Below, in pieces: positions 25,506 through 35,700 of a stretch of DNA of 64,000 bases. Every line of letters starts with the position of its first letter. Position 1 is the stretch's first letter. The position numbers were made by a program, and so were the translations under genes. Under the pieces are notes generated by a model. It did not search any database. It saw nothing but the letters and a program-made list of their open reading frames with translations, and had not been told where the DNA came from. Source of the DNA: Rubritalea squalenifaciens DSM 18772 (GTDB taxonomy: Bacteria; Verrucomicrobiota; Verrucomicrobiia; Verrucomicrobiales; Akkermansiaceae); the NCBI RefSeq assembly GCF_900141815.1, contig NZ_FQYR01000002.1, positions 535,091-599,090 on the forward strand. Direction: 5' to 3'.

Positions 25506-26411
25506 TCAGTACTCCGTGGTCTTGTCCAGCTTGAGCACCCAGCCGGCCTCTCCGGCGTGCAGCTTGTACTGGAGCTGGCGGGTCTTCCCGGTGGGGGCTT
25601 TGGCCGTTTCATCCTCCGGATAGATCGGGAAGCGGCGGGCGAGGACATTTTCCACCACGGCGAAGGCGTCCTGGCCGCGGTAGCCCGTAGCAGCTTCCTT
25701 CTCAAGAGGGGGCAGGTAGATCTGGCTGAGCGATTTCTTGTTGTTGGCGGAGTAGGCGGTCAGCTGGGCCTCCTTGTTCTCACCGCTGACTGAGAAGATG
25801 TAGATCTCCGGCGAGCCGTCGGCATTCAGGTCTGCTAGCTCAGCACCCGTCACCTTGCCTTTGACCTTGTTCATCACGGGGGTGTTGTCCTTTTCCAGCC
25901 CCTCTGGGGTGACTAGGATCACCGTGTGGTCGTTGTCCATCGGCTTGGCGCTGAGGTTGAAGGTGATCCCCTGTAGGCTGAGCTTCTTCGGCAGGCTGCT
26001 CTCCACGTCCTTGAGGGCGACACTGAGTTTGTGATTGGCGGTGAGGTCGGAGTCCTTGGCATTGCCCATCAGGTAGAGGCGGATGGTGTAGCGCCCGTCG
26101 GTGGGGAGAATCTGCGTGGTGGTCTTCTCATCCTCCGCCGACTGGCTGCCCACGAAGAGCGTCTCCTTGTTCATCGGGCTGATCAGGTTGAAATACTGGG
26201 TCATCCGGTCGCTGTTGAGAGTGACGGTCAGCTGCTGGCCGGCACTGGCGTCCAGCTTGTAGTCGAGGATATGATTGCCCGTCAGCGAGCCTTCGACCAC
26301 GATTTCCCCGCTGCCACCGGGGATACTGAGAACTTCCTCATGCGGCTTGTCCGCATACACGGCTTGCAGACTGAGGGAACACAGGGACAACACACTTAGA
26401 ATCTTTTTCAT
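25506..26411 (-). CDS. Exported PliI-like (lysozyme inhibitor type) protein
   Basis: A 301-residue exported protein with signal peptide ending near VYA. Residues about 33-135 match the pattern of periplasmic g-/I-type lysozyme inhibitors: GSGEIVVEGSLTGNHILDYKL, then SAGQQLTVTL, a QYFNLISP, the LPTDGRYTIRLYLMGNA strand, and a final HKLSVAL. The C-terminal half contains VTGAELADLNADGSPEIYIFSVSG, an FG-GAP-like calcium loop pattern. Known PliI proteins protect bacteria against host lysozymes; this one has an extra domain, so the target may differ. No operon partner. Confidence 0.6.
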   Translation of the reverse strand: MKKILSVLSLCSLSLQAVYADKPHEEVLSIPGGSGEIVVEGSLTGNHILDYKLDASAGQQLTVTLNSDRMTQYFNLISPMNKETLFVGSQSAEDEKTTTQILPTDGRYTIRLYLMGNAKDSDLTANHKLSVALKDVESSLPKKLSLQGITFNLSAKPMDNDHTVILVTPEGLEKDNTPVMNKVKGKVTGAELADLNADGSPEIYIFSVSGENKEAQLTAYSANNKKSLSQIYLPPLEKEAATGYRGQDAFAVVENVLARRFPIYPEDETAKAPTGKTRQLQYKLHAGEAGWVLKLDKTTEY

Positions 26412-26518
26412 CGTTCTGGGGATGGTTTAAACACCCTCCACCCTAACACAGAACCACAAGATTGCGAGGCGCAAAAAGCTTTAGAAATCGTCCTTTCTGA
26501 AGAGGGCTAGCCTAGCAC

Positions 26519-27022
26519 CTATTCTTTTTCCTGAGCCTCAGGCTTTGGCCAGGGCATGGGCTTGCCGGTTTCTAGCAGAGTCTTGAGGGAGGAGAGGATG
26601 ACGGGCCAGCCGCCGGCCACGTTGGCGTAGGTCTGGTTTTCTTCTTCAAAACCGCTGTGGGTCACGGTGAGGGCGCACATCTCCTCACCGATGGGCTCGA
26701 TGCTGTAGCTCACTGTGGTCTCCGCGTCCTTGGAGCCGGCGAAGTTGAAGGTGTGGGTGAGAGTCTTGGGCGCTTCCAGCTTGGTGATGGTGCCGGAGAT
26801 CATTTCCTGATCGCCGCCATAGCTGATCTTGCCGCCTTGCTTGAGCTCCAGGGTGTGGATCGGGGCCAGGTAGTACTGGTTGACGGCCTCCTTCTGGGTC
26901 AGAGCATTCCAGACGGTCTTCGCAGGCTTGGCAATGAAGGTGGTGTAGCTGAATTCCGGTTTCACTGGTTCAGCCTGAAGCGGCAGACAGAGGCAGGCAA
27001 GGAGAATGAGGGTAATACGCAT
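26519..27022 (-). CDS. Exported SRPBCC/AHSA1-type protein
   Basis: A 167-residue protein. The start at 27022 gives a signal peptide (MRITLILLACLCLPLQAEP). The mature part is of the START/AHSA1 type: FIAKPAKTVWNALTQKEAVNQYY, GGKISYGGDQEMISGTITKLEAPKTLTHTF and a C-terminal GGWPVILSSLKTLLE (each in pieces). AHSA1 relatives are normally cytoplasmic and bind hydrophobic ligands or Hsp90, so export is unusual. It is divergent from a small membrane protein gene. Confidence 0.8.
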   Translation of the reverse strand: MRITLILLACLCLPLQAEPVKPEFSYTTFIAKPAKTVWNALTQKEAVNQYYLAPIHTLELKQGGKISYGGDQEMISGTITKLEAPKTLTHTFNFAGSKDAETTVSYSIEPIGEEMCALTVTHSGFEEENQTYANVAGGWPVILSSLKTLLETGKPMPWPKPEAQEKE

Positions 27023-27120
27023 AGGGCTGACTCTGGCTGTTGGAAAGCACACTGACAAGGAGAAGATGCAGCTGGAGCTATGCACTTGGCGGTCAAAGGT
27101 CTGTCTGCTAGGGTGCTGCC

Positions 27121-27417
27121 GTGGTCGATTATCTGAAAGAGAGTTGGAGGGGGGTCCTGAAAGTCATTGTCGGGATCGTTCTCGTCTTGGTGGTCTGGCA
27201 GATCGCGGCGCAGGAGCTTTACCGGGAGAGCAAATTCCTCGTGAATGTGGGTGCTTTCATTGTTAGCGCCGTGTCCTTTTACTTCCCGGATGAGGTGGTT
27301 TGCTGCACTGGCTGGAGGAGGCATTCATCCGATGACTGGAGGTTTGAGCCTGCCTGGTGGGTGGAGTTTTCTGGATTCCTAGGTTTAGTCTGTGTGATTT
27401 GGATCTTATTCGTGTAG
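27121..27417 (+). CDS. Small membrane protein (GTG start)
   Basis: A 98-residue protein with two hydrophobic segments, near 13-31 (VLKVIVGIVLVLVVWQIAA) and 82-98 at the very end. A central segment has DEVVCCTGWRRHSSDDW. The start is GTG at 27121; no better start or Shine-Dalgarno is visible. It is followed after 11 bases by another membrane-anchored protein gene, so the two probably form an operon. The family is not recognised. Confidence 0.55.
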   Translation: MVDYLKESWRGVLKVIVGIVLVLVVWQIAAQELYRESKFLVNVGAFIVSAVSFYFPDEVVCCTGWRRHSSDDWRFEPAWWVEFSGFLGLVCVIWILFV

Positions 27418-27428
27418 AGTGCTTGCAG

Positions 27429-28016
27429 ATGACGGAAGAGAACGCCAAGAAAGGTTTCGGTTGGCCACTGGTCGCAGGCCTCGCTGCTGTGGTGATCCTG
27501 GCGATTGTCCTGTCTGGTGTGGCGCTCTCTTATTTCGGCCTGTTGCGCAGCGATGATGAGATCCGTGATACCGCGATGGGGGACTATGCTCCCTTCCTGA
27601 GGCAGGCGGACAAGCTGGAGCTCTATTCTCTCGTTCCCAGTCCACACAGGGATCCGGATGGTAACAGGATCGATCCTGACCCCCAAAAGACCTTCCACGG
27701 CTACTACATCTACGGCAAGATCGAGATCACGGATCCGAATAGAATGGATCAGGTGCGTACAGCCGTCCACCAGAGCGTCGCCACAGAGCGCAATCCGCCA
27801 ATGATGCATTGCTTTAATCCTCGCCATGGTGTCCGTGCCTACTGGAATGGTGAGGTGCGGGACTACCTGATCTGCTTTCAGTGTGCCTCCATGGAGATGT
27901 TCCCGGCTGCCGCGGCTGAAAAATCTGAGAGAGTTTACTTTGGGGCCCAAAACTTTGCGAAAGTCCTGAACGATATGTTAGATGCCAATGGTATCAAACG
28001 AAGCCTGCCTCAGTGA
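27429..28016 (+). CDS. Membrane-anchored protein with conserved Cys motif
   Basis: A 195-residue protein with one N-terminal helix (about 11-33, LVAGLAAVVILAIVLSGVAL) and a soluble domain outside the membrane. It contains HGYYIYGKIEI and, near 115-150, MMHCFNPRHGVRAYWNG followed by YLICFQCASM. The HCFxPRHG...ICFxC arrangement recurs in Verrucomicrobia and Planctomycetes proteins of unknown function, and the three Cys could bind a metal. The start at 27429 is chosen because the longer frame overlaps the upstream gene. It is second in an operon. Confidence 0.72.
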   Translation: MTEENAKKGFGWPLVAGLAAVVILAIVLSGVALSYFGLLRSDDEIRDTAMGDYAPFLRQADKLELYSLVPSPHRDPDGNRIDPDPQKTFHGYYIYGKIEITDPNRMDQVRTAVHQSVATERNPPMMHCFNPRHGVRAYWNGEVRDYLICFQCASMEMFPAAAAEKSERVYFGAQNFAKVLNDMLDANGIKRSLPQ

Positions 28017-28231
28017 AGCCTGAGTGAGCCCGTTTTCAGTATCTCTAACTAAAAATGTGTTGCTTTTTAAACGCTAGTTTGAGATCAACTTGGTGCAACT
28101 TGGCTAGCCATTAGTTCCCCCCCGAAGCCAATTCCACCCAAGCTTGTCAATTATGAATATATATTCATGAAAAGCTTGAGTTCTGGAATTGTCATGTGCT
28201 AGCTTCCGCGATCATTATACGAGACCTCAAC

Positions 28232-28522
28232 ATGCGAAAAGTTTATCCAGTGCTGGCATTCTTCACTGTCATGGCTGCTGCCTTCTTGGGCGGCTACCTG
28301 GGGAAGTCCACGTACTCTGAGGTGACCCTGAGTGAGGTCACCTGGGTGATGCTGACCTCCCTGCCAGCCACCGTGGCCGGTGTGTTGATGATCATCGCGG
28401 TCACCATGCTCTACCATGAGAAGAACGTGCCCTCACGTCTCTACTGGATGGCGGTGACCATGGTTTCGCTGGCCACCCTCTCCTTCGGCTGGCTCTGCCT
28501 GATGGTGGCCCGCGGCGTGTAA
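28232..28522 (+). CDS. Small three-helix membrane protein
   Basis: A 96-residue membrane protein with hydrophobic segments at about 4-23 (VYPVLAFFTVMAAAFLGGYLG), 37-57 (VMLTSLPATVAGVLMIIAVTML) and 67-94 (each in pieces). The short loops are KSTYSEVTLSEVT and YHEKNVPSRLY. The start at 28232 follows an AT-rich leader with no clear Shine-Dalgarno. It is not recognised. It is convergent with the ankyrin gene, with a hairpin between them. Confidence 0.65.
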   Translation: MRKVYPVLAFFTVMAAAFLGGYLGKSTYSEVTLSEVTWVMLTSLPATVAGVLMIIAVTMLYHEKNVPSRLYWMAVTMVSLATLSFGWLCLMVARGV

Positions 28523-28532
28523 GTTTTCCTAA

Positions 28533-28565
28533 AACAATAAACCCGGAGGCAGGCTGCACTCCGGG
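28533..28565 (-). terminator. Intrinsic terminator of the catalase-ankyrin operon
   Basis: A 7-bp GC-rich stem (CCCGGAG at 28542-28548, CTCCGGG at 28559-28565) with a 10-base loop is followed on the minus strand by TTTATTGTTTT. It lies 36 bases downstream of the ankyrin gene stop. On the plus strand it may also serve the three-helix membrane protein gene, with a weaker tail. Confidence 0.75.
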
Positions 28566-28600
28566 CTCTGGTTTACGCATACAAATGGTTGAGAGTTTCC

Positions 28601-29140
28601 CTAGGGTTGGGGAGTGAAGTGGTAATGGCTCTTCGGCGTGTGGTTCTTGAAGAAGGCCATGGTATAGGTCGCTGCGGTGCGCAGGCGGCGGGTGATGCTG
28701 GCCACGCTGCTGAGCACCAGGCTGGAGGCGCGGCTCTTGCCGGCATTCTGCTGGAGCAGTGCCAGTACTTCCTGTCTGCCGAACATGGCGGCAAAGGTGA
28801 TCGGTGTCTGGCCGTGGCCTTGCTCCGCGTTCGGGTCGGCCCCGTGGTTGACCAGGATGCGTGCGCACTCCAGATGACCTTTGAAGGCCACTCCGGCCAG
28901 TGGGGTCTGGCCGCGGGAGTTGCGTAGCTCCGGATCCGCCCCGTGGTAGAGCAGGATCTGAACCGTCTGTGGCTGGTCGTTGTAGCTGGCGAGCATGAGC
29001 AGTGAGTTGCCTTTGTGGTCCTGCAGGTTGACAGGCATGCCGGCTTCTAACATCGGCTTCAGCATTTCGATGTCACCGTGGCGGGCGGCATCCAGCGCCA
29101 TCTCCTGCAGTTCGGCGTAGCGTTTGTCTTCGTCGTTCAT
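28601..29140 (-). CDS. Ankyrin-repeat protein, catalase partner
   Basis: A 179-residue protein with about four ankyrin repeats between residues 10 and 135: AARHGDIEMLKPMLEAGMPVN, NSLLMLASYNDQPQTVQILLYHGADPE, TPLAGVAFKGHLECARILVNHGADPN and TPITFAAMFGRQEVLALL (in pieces). The C-terminal 45 residues are basic and irregular. It starts 31 bases after the catalase stop. This order matches katB-ankB of Pseudomonas aeruginosa, where the ankyrin protein is needed for full catalase activity, so a similar helper role is likely. No signal peptide is present in this copy. Confidence 0.88.
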   Translation of the reverse strand: MNDEDKRYAELQEMALDAARHGDIEMLKPMLEAGMPVNLQDHKGNSLLMLASYNDQPQTVQILLYHGADPELRNSRGQTPLAGVAFKGHLECARILVNHGADPNAEQGHGQTPITFAAMFGRQEVLALLQQNAGKSRASSLVLSSVASITRRLRTAATYTMAFFKNHTPKSHYHFTPQP

Positions 29141-29171
29141 GGAAAGTGGAATGGGTTAATGATTTTACGTG

Positions 29172-30614
29172 TTAGGCGGGCACCATGCCCAATGCTTGGC
29201 GGACACCCTCACCGTAGGCGGGGTCGGCTTTATCGAAGTGGGCCAGCTGGCGCTCGATGATTTCCTGCGGGACGCCCTGCATGGCTCCGGCGATGTTCTC
29301 AAAGAGCTGCTGTTGCTGCTCGGCACTCATCAGGCGGAAGAGATTGCCCGGCTGGGTGTAGTCGTCATTGCCTTCGCGGTGGTTATAGCGATCAGCGTCT
29401 CCAGAGATCTTCAGCGGTGGCTCGGCGAACTCGCTGCTATCAATTGGCCCGTCGAAGCTGTTAGGCTCGTAGTAGGCATTGCTTGAACTTGGTGTGCTGA
29501 AGTTCATGGAGCCGTCCATGTGGTAGGTATTCACCGCGGACTTGGGTCGGTTGACCGGCAGCTGCTCGTACCAGGTGCCTACACGGTAGCGGTGGGCATC
29601 GGCATAGGAGAAGATGCGGGCCTGCAGCATCTTGTCCGGTGAGAAGGAGATGCCCGGCACGATGTTGGATGGTGAGAAGGCGGACTGCTCGATCTCCTGG
29701 AAGTAGTTTTCCGGATTGCGGTTCAGTTCCAGCACGCCCACGTCGATGAGCGGGTAGTCGGCATGTGGCCAGACCTTGGTCAGGTCGAAGGGGTTGAAGG
29801 CGCAGTTCTCCGCCTCTTCCTCCGGCATGATCTGGATCTTGAAGTCCCACTGCGGGAAATGGCCCTGCTCGATGTTCTCGTAGAGATCACGCTGGGAGGA
29901 CTCGCGGTCCTGGGCGATCACCTGGGCGGCCTCTTCATTGCTCATGTTCTGGATGCCCTGACGGGTCTTGAAGTGGAACTTCACCCAGAAGCGCTCACCC
30001 TTGGCATTGATGAAGGAATAAGTGTGGGAACCGTAGCCGTTGGTGTGGCGGTAGCTCTTCGGCAGGCCGCGGTCGGACATCAGGATGGTGATCTGGTGCA
30101 GGGACTCGGGGCTCAGTGACCAGAAATCCCACATCGCCGTGGCACAGCGCATGTTGGTGCGCGGGTGGCGCTTCTGCGTGTGGATGAAATCCGGGAACTT
30201 GAGTGGGTCGCGGACAAAGAAGACCGGCGTGTTGTTGCCTACGATGTCCCAGTTGCCCTGCTCGGTGTAAAACTTGAGGGCCCAGCCGCGCACGTCGCGC
30301 TCGGCATCCGCCGCACCGCGCTCGCCGGCCACGGTGGAGAAACGCAGCAAGCACTCGGTCTGCTTGCCGACCTCGGAGAAAATGTCCGCCTTGGTATACT
30401 GGGTAATGTCATGGGTGATGGTAAGAGTGCCGAAGGCGCCGGATCCCTTGGCGTGCACCACACGCTCCGGGATGCGTTCGCGGTTCTGGTGAGCCAGCTT
30501 TTCGATCAACTGGTAATCCTCCAGCAAGAGTGGTCCGCGTGGGCCGGCTGACTTAGAGTTCTGGTTGTCTGCGATGGGGTTGCCACCGGTGGTTGTCATT
30601 TGTTTGCGAGACAT
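29172..30614 (-). CDS. Monofunctional haem catalase
   Basis: A 480-residue small-subunit catalase that breaks down hydrogen peroxide. The distal His is H54 in [12 protein letters not shown], the distal Asn lies at 127-128 in [11 protein letters not shown], and the proximal haem ligand is Y337 in [14 protein letters not shown]. Length and the lack of a C-terminal flavodoxin-like domain fit clade 3 (small-subunit) catalases. No signal peptide is seen, so it is cytoplasmic. It is transcribed with the ankyrin gene. The upstream region holds a near-consensus OxyR site (30690-30726), so peroxide induction is expected. Confidence 0.95.
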   Translation of the reverse strand: MSRKQMTTTGGNPIADNQNSKSAGPRGPLLLEDYQLIEKLAHQNRERIPERVVHAKGSGAFGTLTITHDITQYTKADIFSEVGKQTECLLRFSTVAGERGAADAERDVRGWALKFYTEQGNWDIVGNNTPVFFVRDPLKFPDFIHTQKRHPRTNMRCATAMWDFWSLSPESLHQITILMSDRGLPKSYRHTNGYGSHTYSFINAKGERFWVKFHFKTRQGIQNMSNEEAAQVIAQDRESSQRDLYENIEQGHFPQWDFKIQIMPEEEAENCAFNPFDLTKVWPHADYPLIDVGVLELNRNPENYFQEIEQSAFSPSNIVPGISFSPDKMLQARIFSYADAHRYRVGTWYEQLPVNRPKSAVNTYHMDGSMNFSTPSSSNAYYEPNSFDGPIDSSEFAEPPLKISGDADRYNHREGNDDYTQPGNLFRLMSAEQQQQLFENIAGAMQGVPQEIIERQLAHFDKADPAYGEGVRQALGMVPA

Positions 30615-30689
30615 AGATTCAGGAAGTTTTGGTTAAATTGGTTTATCGACTTCGCTGCGCAGTATGCCTGCTGATTGGATATTGGAGAA

Positions 30690-30726
30690 ATACTTAGGTC
30701 GTATAGTAGATATAGGAATTTCCTAT
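30690..30726 (-). promoter_or_regulatory. OxyR-type operator upstream of catalase
   Basis: Four tetranucleotides spaced by exactly seven bases read ATAC-N7-GTAT-N7-ATAG-N7-CTAT (starting at 30690, 30701, 30712 and 30723). The Escherichia coli OxyR consensus is ATAG-N7-CTAT-N7-ATAG-N7-CTAT, so 14 of 16 positions agree. The right half is inside a perfect palindrome, TATAGGAATTTCCTATA (30711-30727). It lies 76 bases upstream of the catalase start and 119 bases upstream of the secreted protein gene at 30845, so it could affect both. Confidence 0.75.
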
Positions 30727-30844
30727 AATAAGGCGAGAGCGTTACAGATGTGTGAAGCATTGATGGTGAAGGAAGCTATCGGTAACAGGAGCGTCTCCGG
30801 AATGATCTTGATTATGAAGTAGATATCTTTTAAACAAACGATTG

Positions 30845-32725
30845 ATGCTATTGTCTAAATTACACAACAGAGTTCTCGGCATGATTATTCTCCCCATCTG
30901 CTTTCTAACAGGTGTTGCGGGGGCTGCGGAATTCAAAGTCTACCGGGTCGGTGATGACAAGAAGATCGTAGAGGCTGGTAGTATGCAGCTCCGCGCTGCG
31001 AAAAGTATCCAGCAGATGCTTGGGAACTATCACCGGGGTTCAGATTTTGCGATTCCTAAGGAGGGGATCAGTGCGGAAGAAGGCAAGAAGGCAGTGGCCG
31101 CCGCAAAAAAACAGCTTCTGGCTAACAAGGCGAAGTACGAGGAGGTGATGAAGGAGAAGGCGAACATGTGGCACGTGCAGACCTCCACGATCCTTCAGGC
31201 CAATGAGGCGCTAGGCGGTATTCTCGCCGCCTACGGAGGGGAGGCTGAGATTGCCTGGCTGAACGAACAGTTTCCCAATCATTATTGGGTCGGCGCGCCG
31301 AGCGTGCAGATCAGGATGCGGCACGGAAAAGGTTTCGATACCAGCAGCCCACTGGATTTTAACCACGTTCAGATTGCTCGCGTTTACGCGCTCAAGCGGG
31401 ACCAGGCAGCCGTCGACTGGCTCTACAAGAACCGTGAGAAGCTCATCTCAGAGGAGATCGATTTCCTCTATGATCTGATGAAGCTGATGGCGCTGAACAA
31501 GCATCCACAGGCAGAGAGCTTTGCCCTGGAATGTCTCAAGCGGTACCGGGAGAAGGCGGTCGAGGAGAACATGGGGGACAGCAGCAAGATTGGTTATGAT
31601 CTGGTGAGCCATGTGCCCTGGGCGGTGGCCTATCTGGCAGCCTATGCCGAGGAGGCGAAGTACAAGGAACTCTTCGAAGGACTCAAGATCCATGCCAATA
31701 TGCGTCAGGATATCATGCTGATGATCAGTGTGGACCCTACTGTCTGGCTGGATTGCGTTTATGGTAAGCCGGGGGCGAATACCGATTATCAGCGCTACAT
31801 GATTAAGGAGATGAAGTGGGACCGGTCGATTCTTCGGGCAGCCTTTGTCAAACGGAGTTCGGATCAAGCGGCCAGGTTGGAGGCCTATATGAAGGCTAGC
31901 TTTAGTGCTATTTCAAAGAAGCATAATCTTTTTCAGATCACAGGGCGTGCAGATGTCAGTCTCTTGTTTCGTGAGACGATGGCGATTGACCTGAGCCCCT
32001 TGCGTGTATCTTCCGTTGCTGCGCTGTATGCTCAGCTGCGCTCGAATCCTAACTGGGAAGTTCCGCGAGCTTATCTTTATACTCCCTGGGTCAAAATGGA
32101 ATGGTACCCTAAGCTCATTGCAGAGATTCTCGGAGACAGAGGTTCCATTGTTTTTAATCCTTATCGTCTCAGTCCTTATGATCATGAAGAGATCAAGAAA
32201 ACTTTGTTAGGAGGTAAGATGCATCTTAAGTGCGCTGTGGATTCCGTGATCCTTTGGCAGCAGTATATCAACAACTCCTTCAAGCCGCCGATCGAGTATC
32301 AGCTCGGCGGCATTCATTCTCCAGCACTCAGGCTGCCGGGAGACATGTCTTCCATCGGCATGCACAGCTTCATCCGCACCATCGCCAAGCGCGGTAAAGG
32401 GACCTTGCTCATTGGCATCAAGGTGGAGACCAAGCACCGGGACGAAGGCGGCCTCGCCAGTGCTATCGCCCAGCTTGGGGAGAAGATGAAGCCCTATTAC
32501 GAAAAGCACGGCCTCAAGCAGATCAGCAATCTCCGCTGGCAGTGCGGGGAGGACAAAGGAACGCTCGAGTACCTCAGCACCTCGGAGTCCGGTCTGCATT
32601 TCTTCAAAGGCACCTTCACCCGCCCGGACATGCGAGATGTCCATCTCTACTTCGACTGGAACTCCCCCGGCAAAACCTACGTGCTCGCCCACGCCCTTTA
32701 CGAACCTGAATTCAACCTACCATGA
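30845..32725 (+). CDS. Large exported protein, coupled to next gene
   Basis: A 626-residue exported protein. The signal peptide is in the first 27 residues (LGMIILPICFLTGVAGAAE). The body is mostly alpha-helical, with KAVAAAKKQLLANKAKYEEVMKE near 90-110 and many aromatic helices. No catalytic motif is recognised. Its stop overlaps the start of the 1,526-residue protein by four bases (ATGA), so the two are translationally coupled and probably work together. The first two thirds are AT-richer than the last third. The region upstream also holds the OxyR-type site. Confidence 0.7.
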   Translation: MLLSKLHNRVLGMIILPICFLTGVAGAAEFKVYRVGDDKKIVEAGSMQLRAAKSIQQMLGNYHRGSDFAIPKEGISAEEGKKAVAAAKKQLLANKAKYEEVMKEKANMWHVQTSTILQANEALGGILAAYGGEAEIAWLNEQFPNHYWVGAPSVQIRMRHGKGFDTSSPLDFNHVQIARVYALKRDQAAVDWLYKNREKLISEEIDFLYDLMKLMALNKHPQAESFALECLKRYREKAVEENMGDSSKIGYDLVSHVPWAVAYLAAYAEEAKYKELFEGLKIHANMRQDIMLMISVDPTVWLDCVYGKPGANTDYQRYMIKEMKWDRSILRAAFVKRSSDQAARLEAYMKASFSAISKKHNLFQITGRADVSLLFRETMAIDLSPLRVSSVAALYAQLRSNPNWEVPRAYLYTPWVKMEWYPKLIAEILGDRGSIVFNPYRLSPYDHEEIKKTLLGGKMHLKCAVDSVILWQQYINNSFKPPIEYQLGGIHSPALRLPGDMSSIGMHSFIRTIAKRGKGTLLIGIKVETKHRDEGGLASAIAQLGEKMKPYYEKHGLKQISNLRWQCGEDKGTLEYLSTSESGLHFFKGTFTRPDMRDVHLYFDWNSPGKTYVLAHALYEPEFNLP

Positions 32726-35700
32726 AAACCCTGACTCTACTCACTAGTATCGCCCTGGTTGCCAGCGCCATCGCTGACGATACAGCGCAGCAAAAACTCC
32801 AGGCCCAGAACCGGATCAACACCGCACTCATCAAGCTCAGGCAGGCTGAGGCCGGTGGAAATGCCGGTAACATCGCCGAGGCCAAGCAGAACTTGGCGAG
32901 AGCGGAGCTTATCTACCGCGGCGCCACCCGCGAGCATTACCTCTCCTCCATGCGCGGGGTGAACGAAGACGGCCAGAAGCGCTACGTCTATCACAATAAG
33001 GCGGAGAATACCCGTCGCCGCATTGATTTTACCAACGCGCTCGTAGGCTCGGCGGAGAACCGCAAGGACATGACTGCCGACCAGCGTGCTGCCTTTTTGG
33101 CAAACAACGAGGCCGCCCTCCGCGCCATGATGATTGACAATGCGGTGAATGAATCCTTTGTCCGCGAGTTCCGCCCGGTAGAGGACCGCACCTACAAGGG
33201 GCACACAGCTTTTGACAAGCGGGTGGATGCCAAGACCGCGCGCATGAGTGAGCTGCTCCGGAACATCGAGAGCACGGACTACAACACGAGCTACGGTCAC
33301 AAAGGCTTTGCCGCCGAGGTGGACCAGATGGCCAAGCGCGTCCAGGTGGAGCACAACCTGGAGGAGTACCGTTCGCTGGCGAACAGCCGGAATTTTAGAA
33401 GCCCTAGCTCCGGTGAATTGCTCACCCCGACCCAGCAGAGCAAGGTCGGTGCGAATGCCATGAAGGTGCTGGAAAGCAGCGTGAAACGCCGCGCGCACGA
33501 CGGCGGCATTCCTGAGGACTTTGTTAATTTCTTCACCGGCGAGAAAAAGGATTCCCGCCTGGCGCTGGCTGGTCAGCTTTCCTACGAGAATAAGTCAAAC
33601 ATCGCTTCGCAAGCGCTCAAGCACGTGGAGGGTAAAAACGCCACCCCGCAGGAGCACTTCCGCGCCATGTCCCAGGTCATTCACCAGCGCGCCAATGAGC
33701 TGGATGACTATTTCACCAATGAATACCTGCCCAATGCCAATGACGGCAAAGACAGCACCGTCAGCCAGTGGGCGAATCTCGGCATGGGCACGGCCATGCG
33801 CTCCATCTTTGAGAACAGTGAGGAAGGGGTAGGCACCGTGCGCCGGAAGATCGATGCGGTCAAAGCTGATGGCTACAAGGTAGCCGCTCTCCTCAATGAG
33901 GCCGCAACGACCAATGCGAACAATCTGACAGCCAAAGACCGGGATTTGCTCATCAACTACGGCTATGTGAAGAAGGAGGCTGATGGCAAATACTCCTATC
34001 AAGTGCCTCAGTCTAACCGGGACATCAACCAAGTGATGGATGTGAACCTGCCGAAGAGCCCCTGGATGGATGTGGTCAGTGTGCGCAGTGCCGGGGAGAC
34101 TGGCCTCGCCATGGCTACGGGGGCAGGTTCGGCACGTTTTGCCCAGGCTCTGGCCAATGCGGGAAATCTGGGAGCCAAGGGGACGGCAGCACTGGCCACC
34201 CTCACCGAGGTGACTGCCAGCTCCGGTATGGACTCGCTGATGAATGTGGCGCACGGCAAGGATGCGGATTTTGACAAGGCGCTGTTGCACAACCTAACCA
34301 TGGCTGGTGTCGGCAAACTGACTGGAGCTGCTGGTGATGAGTTTTTGAATTCCAATAAGAGCTGGCGCGATGCGCTGGAAAACTCCGGGAACAATACTGT
34401 GTTCCGTGAGTTGATGGGCGCGACCAAGGACGGAGAGAAAATCCTTCGCAGTGATCAGATGAAGCGCTTCATCGCTAACTCGGTAGGACTCACCTCGGAG
34501 GCGGCTATCGAGACTGCCTATCAGGCTGCGGCTGATGGTGGACCACTGGACAAGGATGCCTTCATGGCCAATCTCTTTTCCGGTGCCATGTCAAAGACCG
34601 CCAGCTCGGTCATGCACGGTGGCGGGGAGGTGACTGCTGAGAAGGTCATCGAGCGCTTGCCGGAAAGTGTCCGTCAGTGGGCGATCGATAACCCGAAGGC
34701 GGTGCTCGCTTCTATTGAGCGAGCCCGCAAGAGTGAAGCCCATGCCCAGGAGGCTGTGGATCGTTTTGATGCCGTCAAACGCCGCGTCGCAGAGGGGGGT
34801 GAAGGGACGGGCTTGTTAGGAAAGCCAGAAAACAGCGCTGAGGTTTATCGGAATCCAGCCATGGCAGACCATATCATGGACAGCCTGAAGAATGGTGACC
34901 TTCGCTGGGGTGACTTAGGCATCATTGCAGAGAAGGAAGGCAAGGTCGTTGCGGATCTCCTGAATGAGGTGAAAGACCGCCGCACAGAGTGGGCTTACGG
35001 TGTCAGGGAGCCGGATAGTGGAGTGGTGTTAGATAAGGCGAAGGAAAATGTGGCGGCGGACTACGATAGCCGGATCGCCGATGTGCGTGCAGGCAAAGGC
35101 ACAGCGGAAGACAGGGCGCTCGGCGTGGACGGTCTGCAATCAGAAAGAACCGCAGTGCTGGAGCAGCTTGGTAAAGGCGAGCGCGACAAGAATGCCGCTG
35201 GTGTGAAGGCGGGCAAGGCTCTCTCTAAGGCACACGGTGAATTGTTCACCAAGGATGTGATGGAGAATGGCGTCGGCCAAGAGGTCAAGGACCGTGCCAT
35301 CCGCGAGCTGAACCGCGAGTACGAGCTCAAGAAGCAGGCAGCCATCACCGGAGACGGGGATGCCTCGTCCAAGGACATCAGGCTCAGACAGCTGGAGGCG
35401 GAAAGGCTGGCTCATGAAAAATCGATCAAGGAGGCCAAGATGATTGCCCCCGGTTCCAGTGATCCGACTAGTGATATCGACCGCTCCTGGAGTGAGCCGC
35501 GCGTGGTGCAGGCCATGAAAAACCTGCAACGCGATCGCCTCATGACCGAGAGCAATGGCGTCAAAGGTGTCGGCCCTACCACAGCCAAAGCCTTTGACCT
35601 GAATGAATACTACAACGTGATGGACGGCGTGAAGGCCGCCATGCCGCTGCGCAATGATGCAGAAAAAGGCTTCAACAACGAAAAGGTGGATATCGAGGGA

